From Owenia fusiformis (Eukaryota > Annelida > Polychaeta > Sabellida > Oweniidae), in assembly GCA_903813345.2 (NCBI GenBank), contig CAIIXF020000001.1:60155885-60219884 (forward strand): a stretch of 64,000 bases of DNA, read 5' to 3'. Positions 37,898 through 51,500 of the stretch are shown piece by piece. The notes under the pieces are model-generated. The model did not search any database, was not told where the DNA came from, and saw only the letters and a list, made by a program, of their open reading frames with translations. Within the stretch, counting starts at the first letter, position 1. Each line of letters begins with the position of its first letter. A program made the position numbers and the translations under genes.

Positions 37898-40477
37898 TAT
37901 ACATGTATGTTCCTCTTTATATTGCTTATATACGTCTATTTCGGCTAACTTGATATCCAACTCTTGCCAAGCAACTTTAAGAAAAAACGTTAAGTAAAAA
38001 TGGCTTCTTTTTTAAATCTCAATAAAAAAGATTGACCTCGTTGATTCATCATAAATAGGAAGGCAATGTAGTTTCGTTCAATACCTAAATAGTTTAGTCA
38101 CTTAACTATATACATGTATTTTGTTGATGCATTTACACTGGCAACTATGTTTACCGTACCTTCATGTATTATCTTTAACTGCTATTTACATAGGGAAACA
38201 AGGGGGGGGGGGGGGGGGTAGAAGTAAGAGAATTCCATCGCTTATTTTTTATGAATTTTTAATCAATGTACATGTATATGTTCAGTGGTCAATCGTCACG
38301 TTATTTGAGCAAAGTGTCTTTCAAAAGGATCACTTTTTTTATATATAACACGGACGCAAGAATTGCAAATAAAAAAATTACTCATTCTGTCTGAAATACC
38401 TTAAGTAACCAAAACCAATTTAAACGAATGTCGCCGTAGCCGTTCTTTCATTTAACAATAAAGTTAAGAAACCTGTTTGTTGGGTAAACACTGCATTGCT
38501 TCACGACCAAATAGTGAACGATTCATTTTGAATTAAGTTTTTGTGTCAATTATAACCAGACACGTTGTGGACCATATACAGTACTTTAATACAAACCTTA
38601 CTGCCATCTTTTTTATGTGCTATAAGCAATATTTTGTAAAAACGACAACATGAAAAGATTGTGTACTAACACAGGAATCACACATTGGTTTACGTTACTG
38701 ACCATTGACAAAAGTTTAATTTGAATTATTTCAAATGACTCCATTTGAATTAATCTATGAAAGTGGTTTTCAGATTAGCTTTTTCAAGGTAATGGCCAAT
38801 TTGACCTCAAATATACGATGTCCCTAAGAAATTGTATCCAAATGAACGGGGTCAACTCGTTTTTCCTTCATCAATTTTCTTCAACATTTTAGATGACATG
38901 ATGCTCTAAATGATCTCCATTAGTGCATCAAATCATAGATAACATCATCACTAACAGGGTTGTTCTATGATGTTTGTCTCGGAACAATCTGTTGGGGACA
39001 TCAAACGTGGAAAAATAGGCGACGGTACTAACGTTTTTTTAAGTTTTCCGATGAATCTTTCAGATGTTTATGAATATTTAAGTTTGTGATGACTAAACAT
39101 CAAGAACATACCTTCATCACTAACAGAGCCATTTTATGTTAGTCTCGGTACAATTTGTTCGGGCTATTAAACATAAAAAACATGCGATGCATCCTCCGTA
39201 AGAAGATATTCTGAATTTTGGACACCTGCTCAGGATGGTGTTGCGATGGTACTAAAACATGTTTTCTCTAAATCAAATAGAGTTTCTGACGAGGATTTAA
39301 GCTAAAAAACTATGTCCACATTGCCAATTATCCAACGTAGCACCAGGCCCTTCCGCCGAAAGATTTCCCTAGAGGTGGGGGCGACTTTTGCGTATGGATG
39401 GGTTGCACCAACGACACACACGCAAAGAGTCGATGGTACGCAAGCTCTTGGGGCATGCCATTCAGGAAAAATTTGAAATTATTTAGACCCTCTCCGGTAC
39501 TTTCTCTTTTTCTAATCTCTAAAAACACTTTTGAGAAAGGGGGGGGGGGTCGCCCAAAACACCCCACCCTCCCCTTCACAATATTTTTGGGGAAAAGTCC
39601 AACTTAACTTCCACCTGGAAGAAGGAGGAACTTAGTGGATGATGTCTGGAATCATACGTTCGGAGAATGCTTCAGATGAAGTTCAAATGTTAGTTAGCAT
39701 TCGTTTCACTTATTTGTTATTGAAAGCGACTTCAGTCAGGTCAGTTTATATTGAAATGCTGTCTCCAATCTGAAGATACCCTTTGCATTCGTTCGACTTC
39801 ACTTCTTAAAAGAGAGCTTCGTCGTCTTCGTATTTTATAACTAGAATCTGCGCGCATCTGAAGACAATATTTTAATTTATGGCACCTTCCACGTAACTTA
39901 AATTATAGATACCAATAGTAATAATTGTAATTGTTTCTTTTAGTTTGCAAGTGAGGTCCATTGACTATTAGTAATAGTGTTTCCATGGCGAAATCATCCA
40001 AGGAAAACAGAGTACAATACAATTAATGCAGGAATGAATAACTGTGAATCTTGCGCACATTGCTGCGATCATCGCGTTAGTTATAGCATCGTGATGATCA
40101 GCAGATTTATGCCTATTGGATACCTGATGAGTCCTGATAGCTTTCTTATGTCTTTTGTAATGTATTCATCAGTATTAATGAGAGGTTTGACGGAAATTTA
40201 TATCATATACTTGCAGGATTTCTCTTTCTGGAGTCCCTTCAACTAATGACAGGATTTACATTTTATAACAACTTTATTTAAAAACATCGTAATAACGAAG
40301 CTCGCGCTCTGGATTAAGCCATTCTGTTTTTTATTAGTCGTAAACATGACACGTAACATAGGCATTTAGATCTACGATTTAAACCATTAAAGATGAATTG
40401 CTAAAATGGATAATATTCCTTATAGTGATCCAAGTGCTATCTGAGCTTCATTTGAGATTATGTTATACTTTGAAAAT
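37898..40477. other. No gene seen; dispersed repeats and homopolymer runs
   Basis: Two diverged copies of a repeat with CATCACTAACAG..TCTCGG.ACAAT.TGTT lie at about 38945-39015 and 39095-39180; the latter also matches 22.65 kb. Runs of about 16 G (near 38202-38218) and 10 G (near 39539) are present. No coding frame is supported. Confidence 0.45.
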
Positions 40478-40547
40478 ATGAGTTGCAGTTTTTGGACTTT
40501 AACTATCTATATGGTGTTTGTTCTGAGTGAATTTCATAGTTGTAAAG
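40478..40547 (+). CDS. Candidate alternative signal-peptide exon
   Basis: ATG at 40478 opens 23 codons of signal-peptide character (MSCSFWTLTIYMVFVLSEFH followed by SCK), ending one base into a codon at a donor AAAG|GTAGG. Its phase is the same as that of the first exon of the PAN-like gene at 41738-41783, so it could splice to 41910 instead. The only support is the frame, the hydrophobic profile and the donor. Confidence 0.3.
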
Positions 40548-40995
40548 GTAGGAAAACGTTTTAATAAATAGAAATAAATTTCATATATTGACATCTCATA
40601 TCTTTTAAATCAATTAGTTTTAAAATGATATTTCGTTTGATTTCACAATATTACGACTGCAATGAGTTATATAATCATGCATCGAACTCATATTTTTAAA
40701 CGGGCTCGTTTAAAACGTCATTAATGAGTAGTTGAGTAATAAAGAACAAAACCAGCCATATTTGTCCTGAAGCATCTTTCATTCAAAGGACTTCATCATG
40801 GAAATAAGTGAAATACCTTTAGACCAACGATGTCCTGAAATGACTAAAAGATTTGCGTATGGAGTGACATATGTCACTTAATAGAACATCACCTGTTGTA
40901 TATGTATGTAGTTAAATCTGGTAAAAATGAAGAATTCCCTGGTTTCAAACAAATTTTAGAACCAGGGATTCAAGAAATATTATACGTCCATCAAC

Positions 40996-41480
40996 AGCAC
41001 TGTTGATCCGCTCGATTACGCTGGTTAGTTCGTTTCGGTAACAACATGTTGGAACGTCGAAGGTACGATTTTTCTCGACTTTTTTTTCTCACAAACGTGT
41101 ATCAGTATCATGTGTTTTAGAAAATATATATGTTTGCGAAAATAGCTCAGAAGACAACAGAATCGTCGATTTAATTCCTCACTTAAGTTACATAAACGGT
41201 AAGGGTTAAAAGTGCAGATCTTAACTGTTTTTTAAAAACCGTTTGTGTTACTTAAGTGAGGAATTAAATCGACGATTCTGTTGTCTTCTGAACTATTTTG
41301 TTCGCAAATATGTACATTTTCTTAAACATGTGATACTGATACACATTTGTAACAAAAATGTCGTGGGAATTCTGCCTACAACGTGTGAAATAAGGAAAAA
41401 AGAAAAATCGTACCTTCGATGTTCCGTCTTTTGTTACCCGTTTCGGTAACCACCGTAATCGAGTGGATCACCAGTGAATA
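40996..41480. repeat. Near-perfect foldback hairpin, short loop
   Basis: The arms 40996-41200 and 41238-41480 are inverted copies around a loop of about 37 nt. The inner 50 bp are almost identical (GAATCGTCGATTTAATTCCT and its complement on both sides). The outer ends share GATCC.CTCGATTACG and GTTTCGGTAAC. It lies between the candidate alternative first exon and the first exon of the PAN-like gene. Confidence 0.85.
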
Positions 41481-41737
41481 GGAGTATAAACCAGGGTTGC
41501 TTCTTCATGACGTAAAGCGTCATTTCTTACTCAGTTAATATACATTTTGGTGTTTACTGTTCAACAATCAATATTAATTCTGTTCATGTCAGCGACAATA
41601 AAAGTGATATAGAAAATAGTTAAAACAAGTGGTGGTAAGTAAATAGAATCTTGGTTCACACTTTTAACATTTTTGGCGAATACCTAAATATGCATTTTCA
41701 AAGAACCTTTGTAGATAGTGCAACCGGATTTTAGATC

Positions 41738-42223
41738 ATGAATGGTTGGCAATGGTATTTTGCGACGTTTACTGTATATTCAGGTAAAGTACGCGAATCA
41801 AATGACATTGTGATATCCATAGACAACAATTAACTTGTTAGCTTTACCACTTGTTAATGTGGTTCTCCAGAAATGTTAACATGACTTTAAATTGAAAACC
41901 TATTTTCAGGTAGCTGCCTCATAAGAAACAACAGGCATACAATGGGATATTTTCAATTGTCAGACCGGTACCCTGATAATAGAGCTCATAACATCCCAGC
42001 GGGTTGGAGTAGCGAGGATGGAAAAGTGAAATATGGTGTCAAACTGACCGATTGCGCAAGGGCTTGTCTCAGGAAAGATCTCTGCAAAGGCTTTACGTTC
42101 AGGCCGAATACCGGCTTTTGTGGGATACACCCGGTTGATCAATTTGTAGATGAAACCATTGGAAATAATATGAAGGCTATGGGAATGCTCTCATATTTTG
42201 AATTCTGTGCAACAAATGAATAA
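41738..42223 (+). CDS. Small secreted PAN/apple-like protein
   Basis: Two exons: 41738-41783 (ATG, donor TCAG|GTAAAG) and 41910-42223 (acceptor TATTTTCAG, stop TAA). They join through a split GGT codon to give 119 residues. The first 15-16 residues (MNGWQWYFATFTVYSG) form a short hydrophobic leader. The mature part begins SCLIRNN and has a Cys pattern like PAN/apple folds: an early Cys, then DCARACLRKDLCKGFTFRP, TGFCGIHP, and a final YFEFC. This spacing (C-x3-C-x5-C-x11-C, with early and late Cys pairing) fits one PAN_1/apple module, a protein- or sugar-binding extracellular fold. The function is unknown. The leader is weak, which is why the alternative first exon at 40478 is worth considering. 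Confidence 0.65.
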
Positions 42224-43138
42224 CAACGAAACAGGAACACGAGTGAATCAAACAATGTTATTTCTGTCGCAAACGTCGTAGTAGTCAATACAAGTATATG
42301 GTGCAATTAAATCAAAGCTATTGTAGCTATTTCAAAAAGGACCAGGAACATTAGAATGTATGTACACCATCCACACGAGCAAGCCCATCTGTTGCGCATC
42401 TCGTCTAATGTCTAACAATGCACTATGACTTGATGCTTTAGGGTCCATCATTGATGGGGCGTTCCTATGATGTTCACTTCTGCTGTGCATGACATGTATA
42501 ACTGTATCTAATCATGTGGTTTCTAGCGATAACGCTAACAATGAAGTTATTTCAACGAGGACGCAATACGCAATAATGACTTTTCTTTATTGTTAGCCTA
42601 ATGACGTTGATAATTGAAACGTCGATCATCAATCACCCCTTTAATAGTACAACTCTATCTACAACTATTTTTTCGTTTAATTTATTCTCTGTTGTATCAT
42701 GAATTCTATGAGATTCCAAGTGATAAACTTGCACTGGGACGCACACTTTTGTAGATGTACAATGCGACGGGAAGTGTAAACTTGAATTTGTAAATGATAT
42801 ATTGAACGATATATACGTTGAAACTTGACAATCTCAGTGAAAAAATGTCATCTTCATATACATCAGAGCCTTACCGTTGAAATATGGCTCATTTATTTCC
42901 AAAAAACACTTTCCGTTTACCTGTTGGCCTTGGTTTTCTAAAATTATAACTCGGAAAGAGCAGGGTTTAGCTGACGAACGAAACTAGTACAATGAAATTA
43001 CAATGCTGGATGATAAAATCCCATGGCAGATTGCATTTAGTCTTTCACATTCAAAGGATTGTAACAATGTATTAGAAAATGCAAAACGGGCATTGTAGAC
43101 TGAACTTCATCACTATATCGACAGGAAATAACTATATA
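42224..43138. other. 3' flank; no further gene seen
   Basis: This follows the PAN-like gene stop and includes its presumed 3' UTR. Nothing else is recognisable. Confidence 0.4.
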
Positions 43139-43922
43139 CAGGGTGGGACAATAAAAATGGGGCACTCGCATATATATTCTAGTTTTAAGAGTGTGCATAT
43201 ACTAAATGTCATGAAGATAGCTAATGAGAATAAAGTTCCAATATTTGTAAATATTATATACCTATAATAGTCAGATGATACATATTTTCATTATTTCTAT
43301 AACCTTAGGTAAAATTCTTTATTTTTCACTATTTTGACATAATTTCTCTCAAATCTCACTAGCATATCAACGTTTTTAGTAGCCTAAGTAGTCTTCTGTT
43401 TAGTAATAAAACAAGATTGTGACTTTTAATATGTTTTGTGCCATTTACTTGAGGAATCGTAAGAATTTTGGAAAAAAGCCTGAGCTGAAAATGCTAAAAT
43501 TGGACTAGGCTATGCCGATTAGCTGGTAACACCTATGCATCGGGCTTATAATTAATTATCAACAAGTTGATGTTAGAATATGCATAAATAGTAAAAAAAA
43601 AAACAATGTCCAGAGATGACATAAATAATGTAGACTATGAGGTTTTTACAGATTAAGAGTTATTATTGCTAATAAAGGTTAGACACATTCAATATATTCT
43701 TTCACGGATTTCCTCTATGTTAATGAGCAAAATCTGTTTTAGTGTATTTTAACATCACAATCCAAAAATTATCACAACTTCTACAGCATCCAGGATGGCA
43801 TATAAATGCGTCTCATGAAGCCCATTAAAGTTCCCATCCTTTGGTATATCACACACGGTTCATCTATTTGAATCTATATTTTAAGAATGGTGCAAAGTGT
43901 CTCATTTTTATGTCACACCTTG
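43139..43922. mobile_element. Mariner-like MITE, about 784 bp
   Basis: The left end, CAGGGTGGGACAATAAAAAT, and the reverse complement of the right end, CAAGGTGTGACATAAAAATG, match with small gaps. The similarity continues about 60 bp inward (TTTTAAGA.TG.GCA). TATA/TA flanks both ends. No transposase frame. Confidence 0.7.
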
Positions 43923-45562
43923 TATATATGAATGGTTCTTGGACGATTTTGGCCTTGAAGCATCCGAATTTCAATATAATACAAAACAATCTTAGGATAT
44001 TTATTCTTAGAATTATTTTTGGAAAAGGAGATGTTCATTACCAGAAACATATAAAACATTGTTTTATATTGTCTCTGTCATAACTGACAGACGATTGGAA
44101 ATACTACGATTTCATTCTGTCACGAACTCAACAATATATAGATTAAAATGCCAGACGAGCCGGTTAGATCCAAACAAAGGTAATATGTCATGGTGATCAT
44201 GAACATGTGGGCAATGATCTCCCAATACTTAAAGTACTTTATGCATGGCATTACGAATGGATTATATGTTAAGTACACACTAAGATTGGTGTGGTCATTA
44301 TTTAAAATGCCATGATTTCATCTTGATGGACATAGGAGTAAGAATATCGTTCAATATAAGTGACCAGTGCTCATATGCCTTCATTGGTTGAGGTTCTGGT
44401 CTCTCTTACCTTTTAGTCAGTGATTCATATGGGTTTACCATAGAAATGATAGATACAATAAATATATAAATTCTGAGGAAACACAATGAGACATAAGACT
44501 CAAGAGGAGTATATGACATCTCCGTCTAGATCTGCTTCCAGAATATTTCAGCTTATTCTGCGTCACTGCAAATTGAGTTTTGTATTTCATTACACTTTTT
44601 CCGATCGGATGTGACAGATCATTTTTATTTCATGATTTTGGTTCTTGGCTACTTTGTGATGCACTAATGCCTGGCATTTATCATCACTAATGTATAACAG
44701 AGCTGCTTGTGAGGAAAAACAATTTTTTATACATCTATTATTCATTGAGACACCTTTATTTAACGATAAAATTCATCCATTCATAACATATTACCCAAAT
44801 GAACAATTGCAAAGTATGTTATTAATGAACTTGAGGAATCTTGTGAGATTATTGCTCAATAAATCTATCTTAATTTCGCTTCTGTTTATTCCAAATGAAA
44901 AATCTGTGTATTGCAGAAAGAGTAATCAAATATAGCAGGACTTAACATTGTAAACCGTATGCCCATTGATTGTGATTTATTAACTTGAAGTAAACAAATT
45001 ATATATTTAAGTTAATATAAAGCTAGAAATATATATATTATTTGGTCATCTTTTACATCTTGTTGCAAATGAATATGTATGTGATGTAAGTACAAACAGG
45101 AAAGAAGCAAAAATGGTTACAGAACACAGCAAGGAAAAGAAAACATTTAATAAAGAAAAACAAACCCCAACAATTCAAAATCATAATCCAACGTGAAAAG
45201 AAACAATGTCTCATACCCCCTTCCCCACTATTCAAGTACCAATATCACAATCCGAGATCGTAACACCAAGGGACATTTCATTCATCTTCAATTCAATAAC
45301 TAGGCAATATATTTGAATTCAGTATATTTATTTATCAAAACCACTGAAACATATATCTACAGTATATGCTGCAATTCATTTTATTTAACTAAACAGCGTG
45401 TCCAATTTTTATACGAATTCTAGAGTGCCCGAATGTGTGGGTAGAGGTAGATCTATTATAACTCATTAAATTCGGGCTGGCTTGAGATCATGTTATGTAG
45501 GCTTTTGAAGTCCTAGGGATTGTCTGTTGACAATAATGCTGACAATTAACGTTTTCCTTCCA
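43923..45562. other. No gene seen; 3' flank of the tetraspanin gene at right
   Basis: Short frames only. A minus-strand AATAAA (TTTATT on +, near 45380) lies about 180 bp past the tetraspanin stop and is a plausible polyadenylation signal. Confidence 0.4.
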
Positions 45563-48500
45563 TTAATCATCATTCTCCTTCCCTATCTCTCTCCAGAGAC
45601 AACATGCGGCTATCATTCCAATTATCTGAAACAACGGTATGAAAGAATCAATGAGGTCGTCGTACAGCTAGAGTAAGTATAACAAAGAAATAATCCGCAT
45701 AAATGTGATGTCATATTAACTATACTATATGTAAATATAAAAATTTATTGTCCGGAAAGATAAACGTTTAGTTCAATAACATTTATTTTGTACGAAGTAG
45801 AATATAAGATAACTAGCATAAAAACGTACCTCTAAAGCAGCAACGGTTGCAGCAGCGGCGATAAAGTAGACTGAATACTGACTCACATAGTCCAACACAG
45901 CCGAATAACAACCCTGTAAAGTGCAAGCGCATATCATCCTCAGTTTGATGGAATGGCAAAATGATTAATTAATGTAAGTGATCGCTCGAAGCCTAAAACA
46001 TAAGATTTTATTTTAAAATGCTCATGACAAAATTATATTTCAAAATCAAGCCAGAGGATAGTAGAAGATGTCATCGACACCTTTTTACTAAAGCAAGAAA
46101 ATATCACGATCTCACGTGCCGTATTTTTGTAGAGGTGAGGATCAAATTAAAGCATAGTATGTTTTTCTTTTTTCACAACGGACATTTTATTCACACAGAA
46201 TGTACTAACTCCAAAACTGAACACTCGTGAAATCATGTTAATCTTAAATTACCAGTGTAAACTACAGGGATGGAAAAGTTGAAACTATTTAACATCGATT
46301 CAATTTATGGTTTATCTTCCCATTAATATTTCCTTGTGACATGAAATTACTGTATATGTTGAAGAAGTGGATATTCAAATAAATGACGACATACCGTCAT
46401 GTGTGTATTTGTTTCAGTAGGTTCAGACAGGCATCCTGTTATGTTGACAAACCCATCCGTTCCTAGATTATCTGGAAAGTTGGACTTGTCTTTTAGTTTA
46501 CAGCAAGACACGGGGACCTTTGTCTCTATGTTAATGTTGTAGCCGGAGACAGTAAACGTGTAACTACTGTTCCACACAGTGGCATAGTCCGAGAAGTCAG
46601 TATGATTGTACAATCCACAGCAGTCAAACTGCAAAAACATTACTTTTTCAGAACCTATCTTAGATGCTTATTAATTGAGGGACGCTATGAAATGTTTTAG
46701 TAACTGAATTCCTTATATTGAAGACGCTGAACAAAAAAACAATTTGAATTACTACATCTTAAATACTGAATTATTTAGCCGTTAGCAACTTTGGGAATAA
46801 CAATGTATAATAGTTGTTGGCACATAAACTGGAACTTACAAAGATATGTGAAAAGTCCCATCCAGCAGAGTATGGGTCTATGCTCTCCACCACCTTTGAG
46901 TAATTCCCACTTTCAACTGCTTGTAAATCCAACCCTATAAACATATTCAATTGTAAAAGATCATAACGAGTGTGATAGTTGTTACAAGTGTATGAAAACT
47001 GTCACATTTTTGAAACAACTTGATCTTGAATCTAAAAATCTAGAAAAGACAATTATGTTCCGAAAACTAATTTCTAGCTGTATTCCTTTATTGAGAATTT
47101 ATTGCGCATTCCAAATCAAGATCATTAAACTCCCAATGAAACATGTAACTCACCTTTATATTTTTGGATTATGGTGTTGTTTAGGAAAGTAGTTGCTTCT
47201 AGTTTTACTTGGTCTCGGAAAAGGTAAGCAAGAACGCCACATGTAACTTGTGCTCCAAATATTAGGAATATGATAATTGTGTACTAGAATAAAAAGAAAT
47301 AATTATACCATGAGACCATTTTTCTTTTAAAAATTTCAAATTTTAAAAATCTTTATTTTTAATCAAAAACTTGCAATTGAATCCAACATTTATTTGATTT
47401 GATAAACTTTATATACGTATTTCTATCATTCACTCAAAAGAATTATATTTTAGGAATATACCTAATTTAAAGGTACCCTTTACACATGACAAGCAAAGCA
47501 TTTTGATATTAAGAGTTTCGATAATCTTGTTTATCGTATCGGAATTGTAATATGTACATTTTAATTAACCTGAATAAAACATAAAATAATATGCACAATA
47601 ATTTTATTCTTAATCATTAGCAAAAAAAGTAATTCGAATATTTATTAAGTGATATATCATTACCGATGTACGTGATATTTAAATCATCACTCAATCATAC
47701 ATGTAGTATTATTGCCACCCTATCATATTATATAACATTTTGTTCCTCATGGAAAGTTACATGAGATCCAGAGGTGTCCCTGAAAAAGATACGACGTATC
47801 AAAGTATGTGAGTACGGTCATTTCGAGGAGAATGTCTGGTCTTTTTGAGTGCAATTTAAAGAAAAAAATTAGTTTCTGTATTGCACATTTATAGAAGTTG
47901 TCATCATGGTAGAGTTCAGTCCACACGTGTCTGACAGTTATGCACGAAGATAACTAGATGATGGCAACTCCGCGGAGTAGCAAATCCCAACGAACAAAAT
48001 ATCAATTACCGAATTCCAATCAATTATACTCATCACTTTGGTTAAAATTGAAAAATTTAGATTTTAGAATTGCGAATTCCTGCAAAGCAGCCATTTTGAA
48101 TTTTCTGAGGTACAAATCTGAAAAATAATACCATAATTGTGATCTACTCCAAAATTCCTTCAATTTGAGTATTATATAGCCATACGTTGAGAAGGGATCG
48201 AAAAATTATTGCGAAATCGTACATTAGACGGCCATTTTGAATTTTACGAGGCTCGAATCAGAAAAAAGATAAATATTTGCAATCTACTCTTAATTGCCTT
48301 TCATTTGAGTATAATAAAACTATACTTCAGAAAGATCTAAAAATTAGCGAAAATTTCTGTTTTCCTGACCCCCCCCCCCCCCCCCCCATACACGGCCCCT
48401 GGGGGTCAGGATGAAAAACACTGAATATATGTGAAATAGATAGATGTTGCGAATATACTACCAAAATTTCAAACAATAATATTAATTACTTTGGTTTAGA

Positions 48501-51500
48501 ATGAAAAATTTATGATTTTTGCGAAAAAGTCCCGTCATTTTTAAAGCAGTGGCCATCTTGAAAAAATCCATTTTGAATTTTCTGAGGTACAAATCTGAAA
48601 AATATTACCATAATTGTGATCTACTCCCAAATTCCTTCAATTTGAGTATAATATAGCCATACTTTGAAGGGATCGAAAAATTATTGCGAAATCGTACATT
48701 AGACGGCCATTTTGAACTTTACGAGGCTCGAATCAGAAAAAAGATACAATATTTGCAATCTACTCTTAATTGCCTTTCATTTGAGTATAATAAAGCTATA
48801 CTTCAGAAAGATCTAAAAATTAGCGAAAAATTCTGTTTTCCTGACCCCCCATACACGGCCCCTGGGGGTCAGGATGAAAAACACAGAATATATGTGAAAT
48901 AGATAGATGTTGCGAATATACTACCAAAATTTCAAACAATAATATTAATTACTTTGGTTTAGAATGAAAAATTTATGATTTTTGCGAAAAAGTCCCGTCA
49001 TTTTTAAAGCGGCGGCCATCTTGAAAAAAACTATTCATCAATATACATCTTTCCACCAAATATGAAGAAAATCCGTCAACTAATATTTGAGTTATCTTCC
49101 GGACGGACGGACGGACGGACTGACGGACGGACGGAGGGCTTCACTATATCCCTACCAAACTTCGTTCGTTGGGATAATAATAATATATAGAGGATATCCT
49201 ATGATTTATGAGTGATATGATTTTTATCCACGAATGGATATGATATCTGCACGAGCGAGCGTAGCGAGAGAGTGCAGATTTCAATAACCATGAGTGGATT
49301 AAAATCATATCACGAGTAAATCATAGGATGTTCTTTTTATTCCATAGTTAAAGTCATCATCAGAATCTTCGGAAATTAAGTCATTTAATTCGAATTTTCC
49401 AAACGATCCGGCGATGTTGACACTTAGCCTCGTTTTGAGTCTGAAGTAGCAAAAATCCATAAACCATCGCATACGACATCGTATGTCATGGCTAAAAAAC
49501 CGTATGCTATGGTTAAGTGAAAATCTGTCAAAAATATCATATTTTACCACTGATTAAAAAAATACCGTTTTTATTTTCACATGTTATCCTATGAATATCA
49601 TGCTAACTATTGAATAAACATAGATATGTATAGATAGGATTCTTTCGGTGACCAGAGATTACCTCTAAATGACACCATACCCACAAACTTTGCGTATTTT
49701 CTGTACTGTGGGCGTGAATAGGCTATTTTATAATAGTTGTACTGCTTTTTTTTATTTGTAAGGGGTCTGATTGGTCGTTCTTTCGTTATACTGTCTTAGA
49801 TGTGTTTTAAGAATCACATTGGGCTGGTATATAAGGGACATCTATTATGAACGAAAAACCAAGAAATAATAGACCTGTGGGAATAATCGAATGTTGTGAT
49901 TAATTCAGATAGATAGATGTGCATATTTGATTTACTTACAATCAGAAGGAAGCACCTGATTTCTTTCATTGCCCCAAAGCAGCCAAGGAACGCTATGATG
50001 AACACCACTGACCCAGCCCCGATAAGCACGTATGCAGCTGAAAGATGATTATTCAAGCGTATCATATAATCGTCATAAACACAGTTGGAGTCACGTTATA
50101 ACAAATAAAGTGTAGAATAATAGTAATAGATAATTACCGTGATAACTGATAAGTCAGATTATCCAACGACATGGAACTTATGAATCTCACTAACGGGCTA
50201 GATTCATCTTTTACCAGTTCCTGGTACGGACAGAGCAACATCGTAAACAACGGTGGTAATTATCATAGCTTTTGTTGTATCTCGGATAAGTAATGAATAA
50301 TGATCATAACTAATGGTGATAAGCATTATTGCTTAATCAGATATCTTACATAAGGACCTTACAAATTGATAATCATTATGACTTACACATAACGAAAGCA
50401 CTGGTTCGTCATTTAATTCAAATGAGACATCGCGACGTTAATCGTTTCTAGAACTGAGAGGTCTCCAGTATCTACAAGCTCACATCTGCACCCCATCCTT
50501 TCAGCATGTCAAGCAATTCCGTTCTTACCTGTTTCCAGTAGAGATGGGTCTACGGCATCTACAAGCTCCCCTCCAGCACCCTATTCTTTCAGCATATCAA
50601 GTAAATCCGTTATATCTTACCTGTTTCCAGTAGAGATGGGTCTACGGCATCTACAAGCTCCCCTCCAGCACCCCATCCTTTCAGTATATCAAGTAACTCC
50701 GTTATCTTACCTGTTTCTAGTAGAGATGGGTCTACGGCATCCACAAGCTCCCCTCCAGCACCCCATCCTTTCAGTATATCACTGAAGTAACTCCGTTATC
50801 TTACCTGTTTCTAGTAGAGATGGGTCTACGGCATCTACAAGCTCCCCCCCCCCAGCACCCCATCCTTTCAGCATATCAAGCAATTCCGTTATATCTTACC
50901 TGTTTCCAGTAGAGATGGGTCTACGGCATCTACAAGCTCCCCTCCAGCACCCCATCCTTTCAGCATATCAAGCAACTCCGTTATCTTACCTGTTTCCAGT
51001 AGAGATGGGTCTACGGCATCTACAAGCTCCCCTCTAGCACCCCATCCTTTCAGCATATCAAGTAACTCCGTTATCTTACCTGTTTCCAGTAGAGATGGGT
51101 CTACGGCATCTACAAGCTCCCCTCCAGCACCCCATCCTTTCAGCATATCAAGTAACTCCGTTATCTTACCTGTTTCCAGTAGAGATGGGTCTACGGCATC
51201 TACAAGCTCCCCTCCAGCACCCCATCCTTTCAGCATATCAAGCAACTCCGTTATCTTACCTGTTTCTAGTAGAGATGGGTCTACGGCATCTACAAGCTCC
51301 CCTCCAGCACCCCATCCTTTCAGCATATCAAGCAACTCCGTTATCTTACCTGTTTCTAGTAGAGATGGGTCTACGGCATCTACAAGCTCCCCTCCAGCAC
51401 CCCATCCTTTCAGCATATCAAGCAACTCCGTTATCTTACCTGTTTCTAGTAGAGATGGGTCTACGGCATCTACAAGCTCCCCTCCAGCACCCCATCCTTT

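Noticed and set aside
46018-46230. 70-codon + frame inside the tetraspanin gene
   Set aside because: Intronic, opposite strand, no domain; chance frame.
47773-47800. AGGTGTCCCTGAAAAAGATAC as a mariner-like end
   Set aside because: Single end without a partner in the tetraspanin intron.
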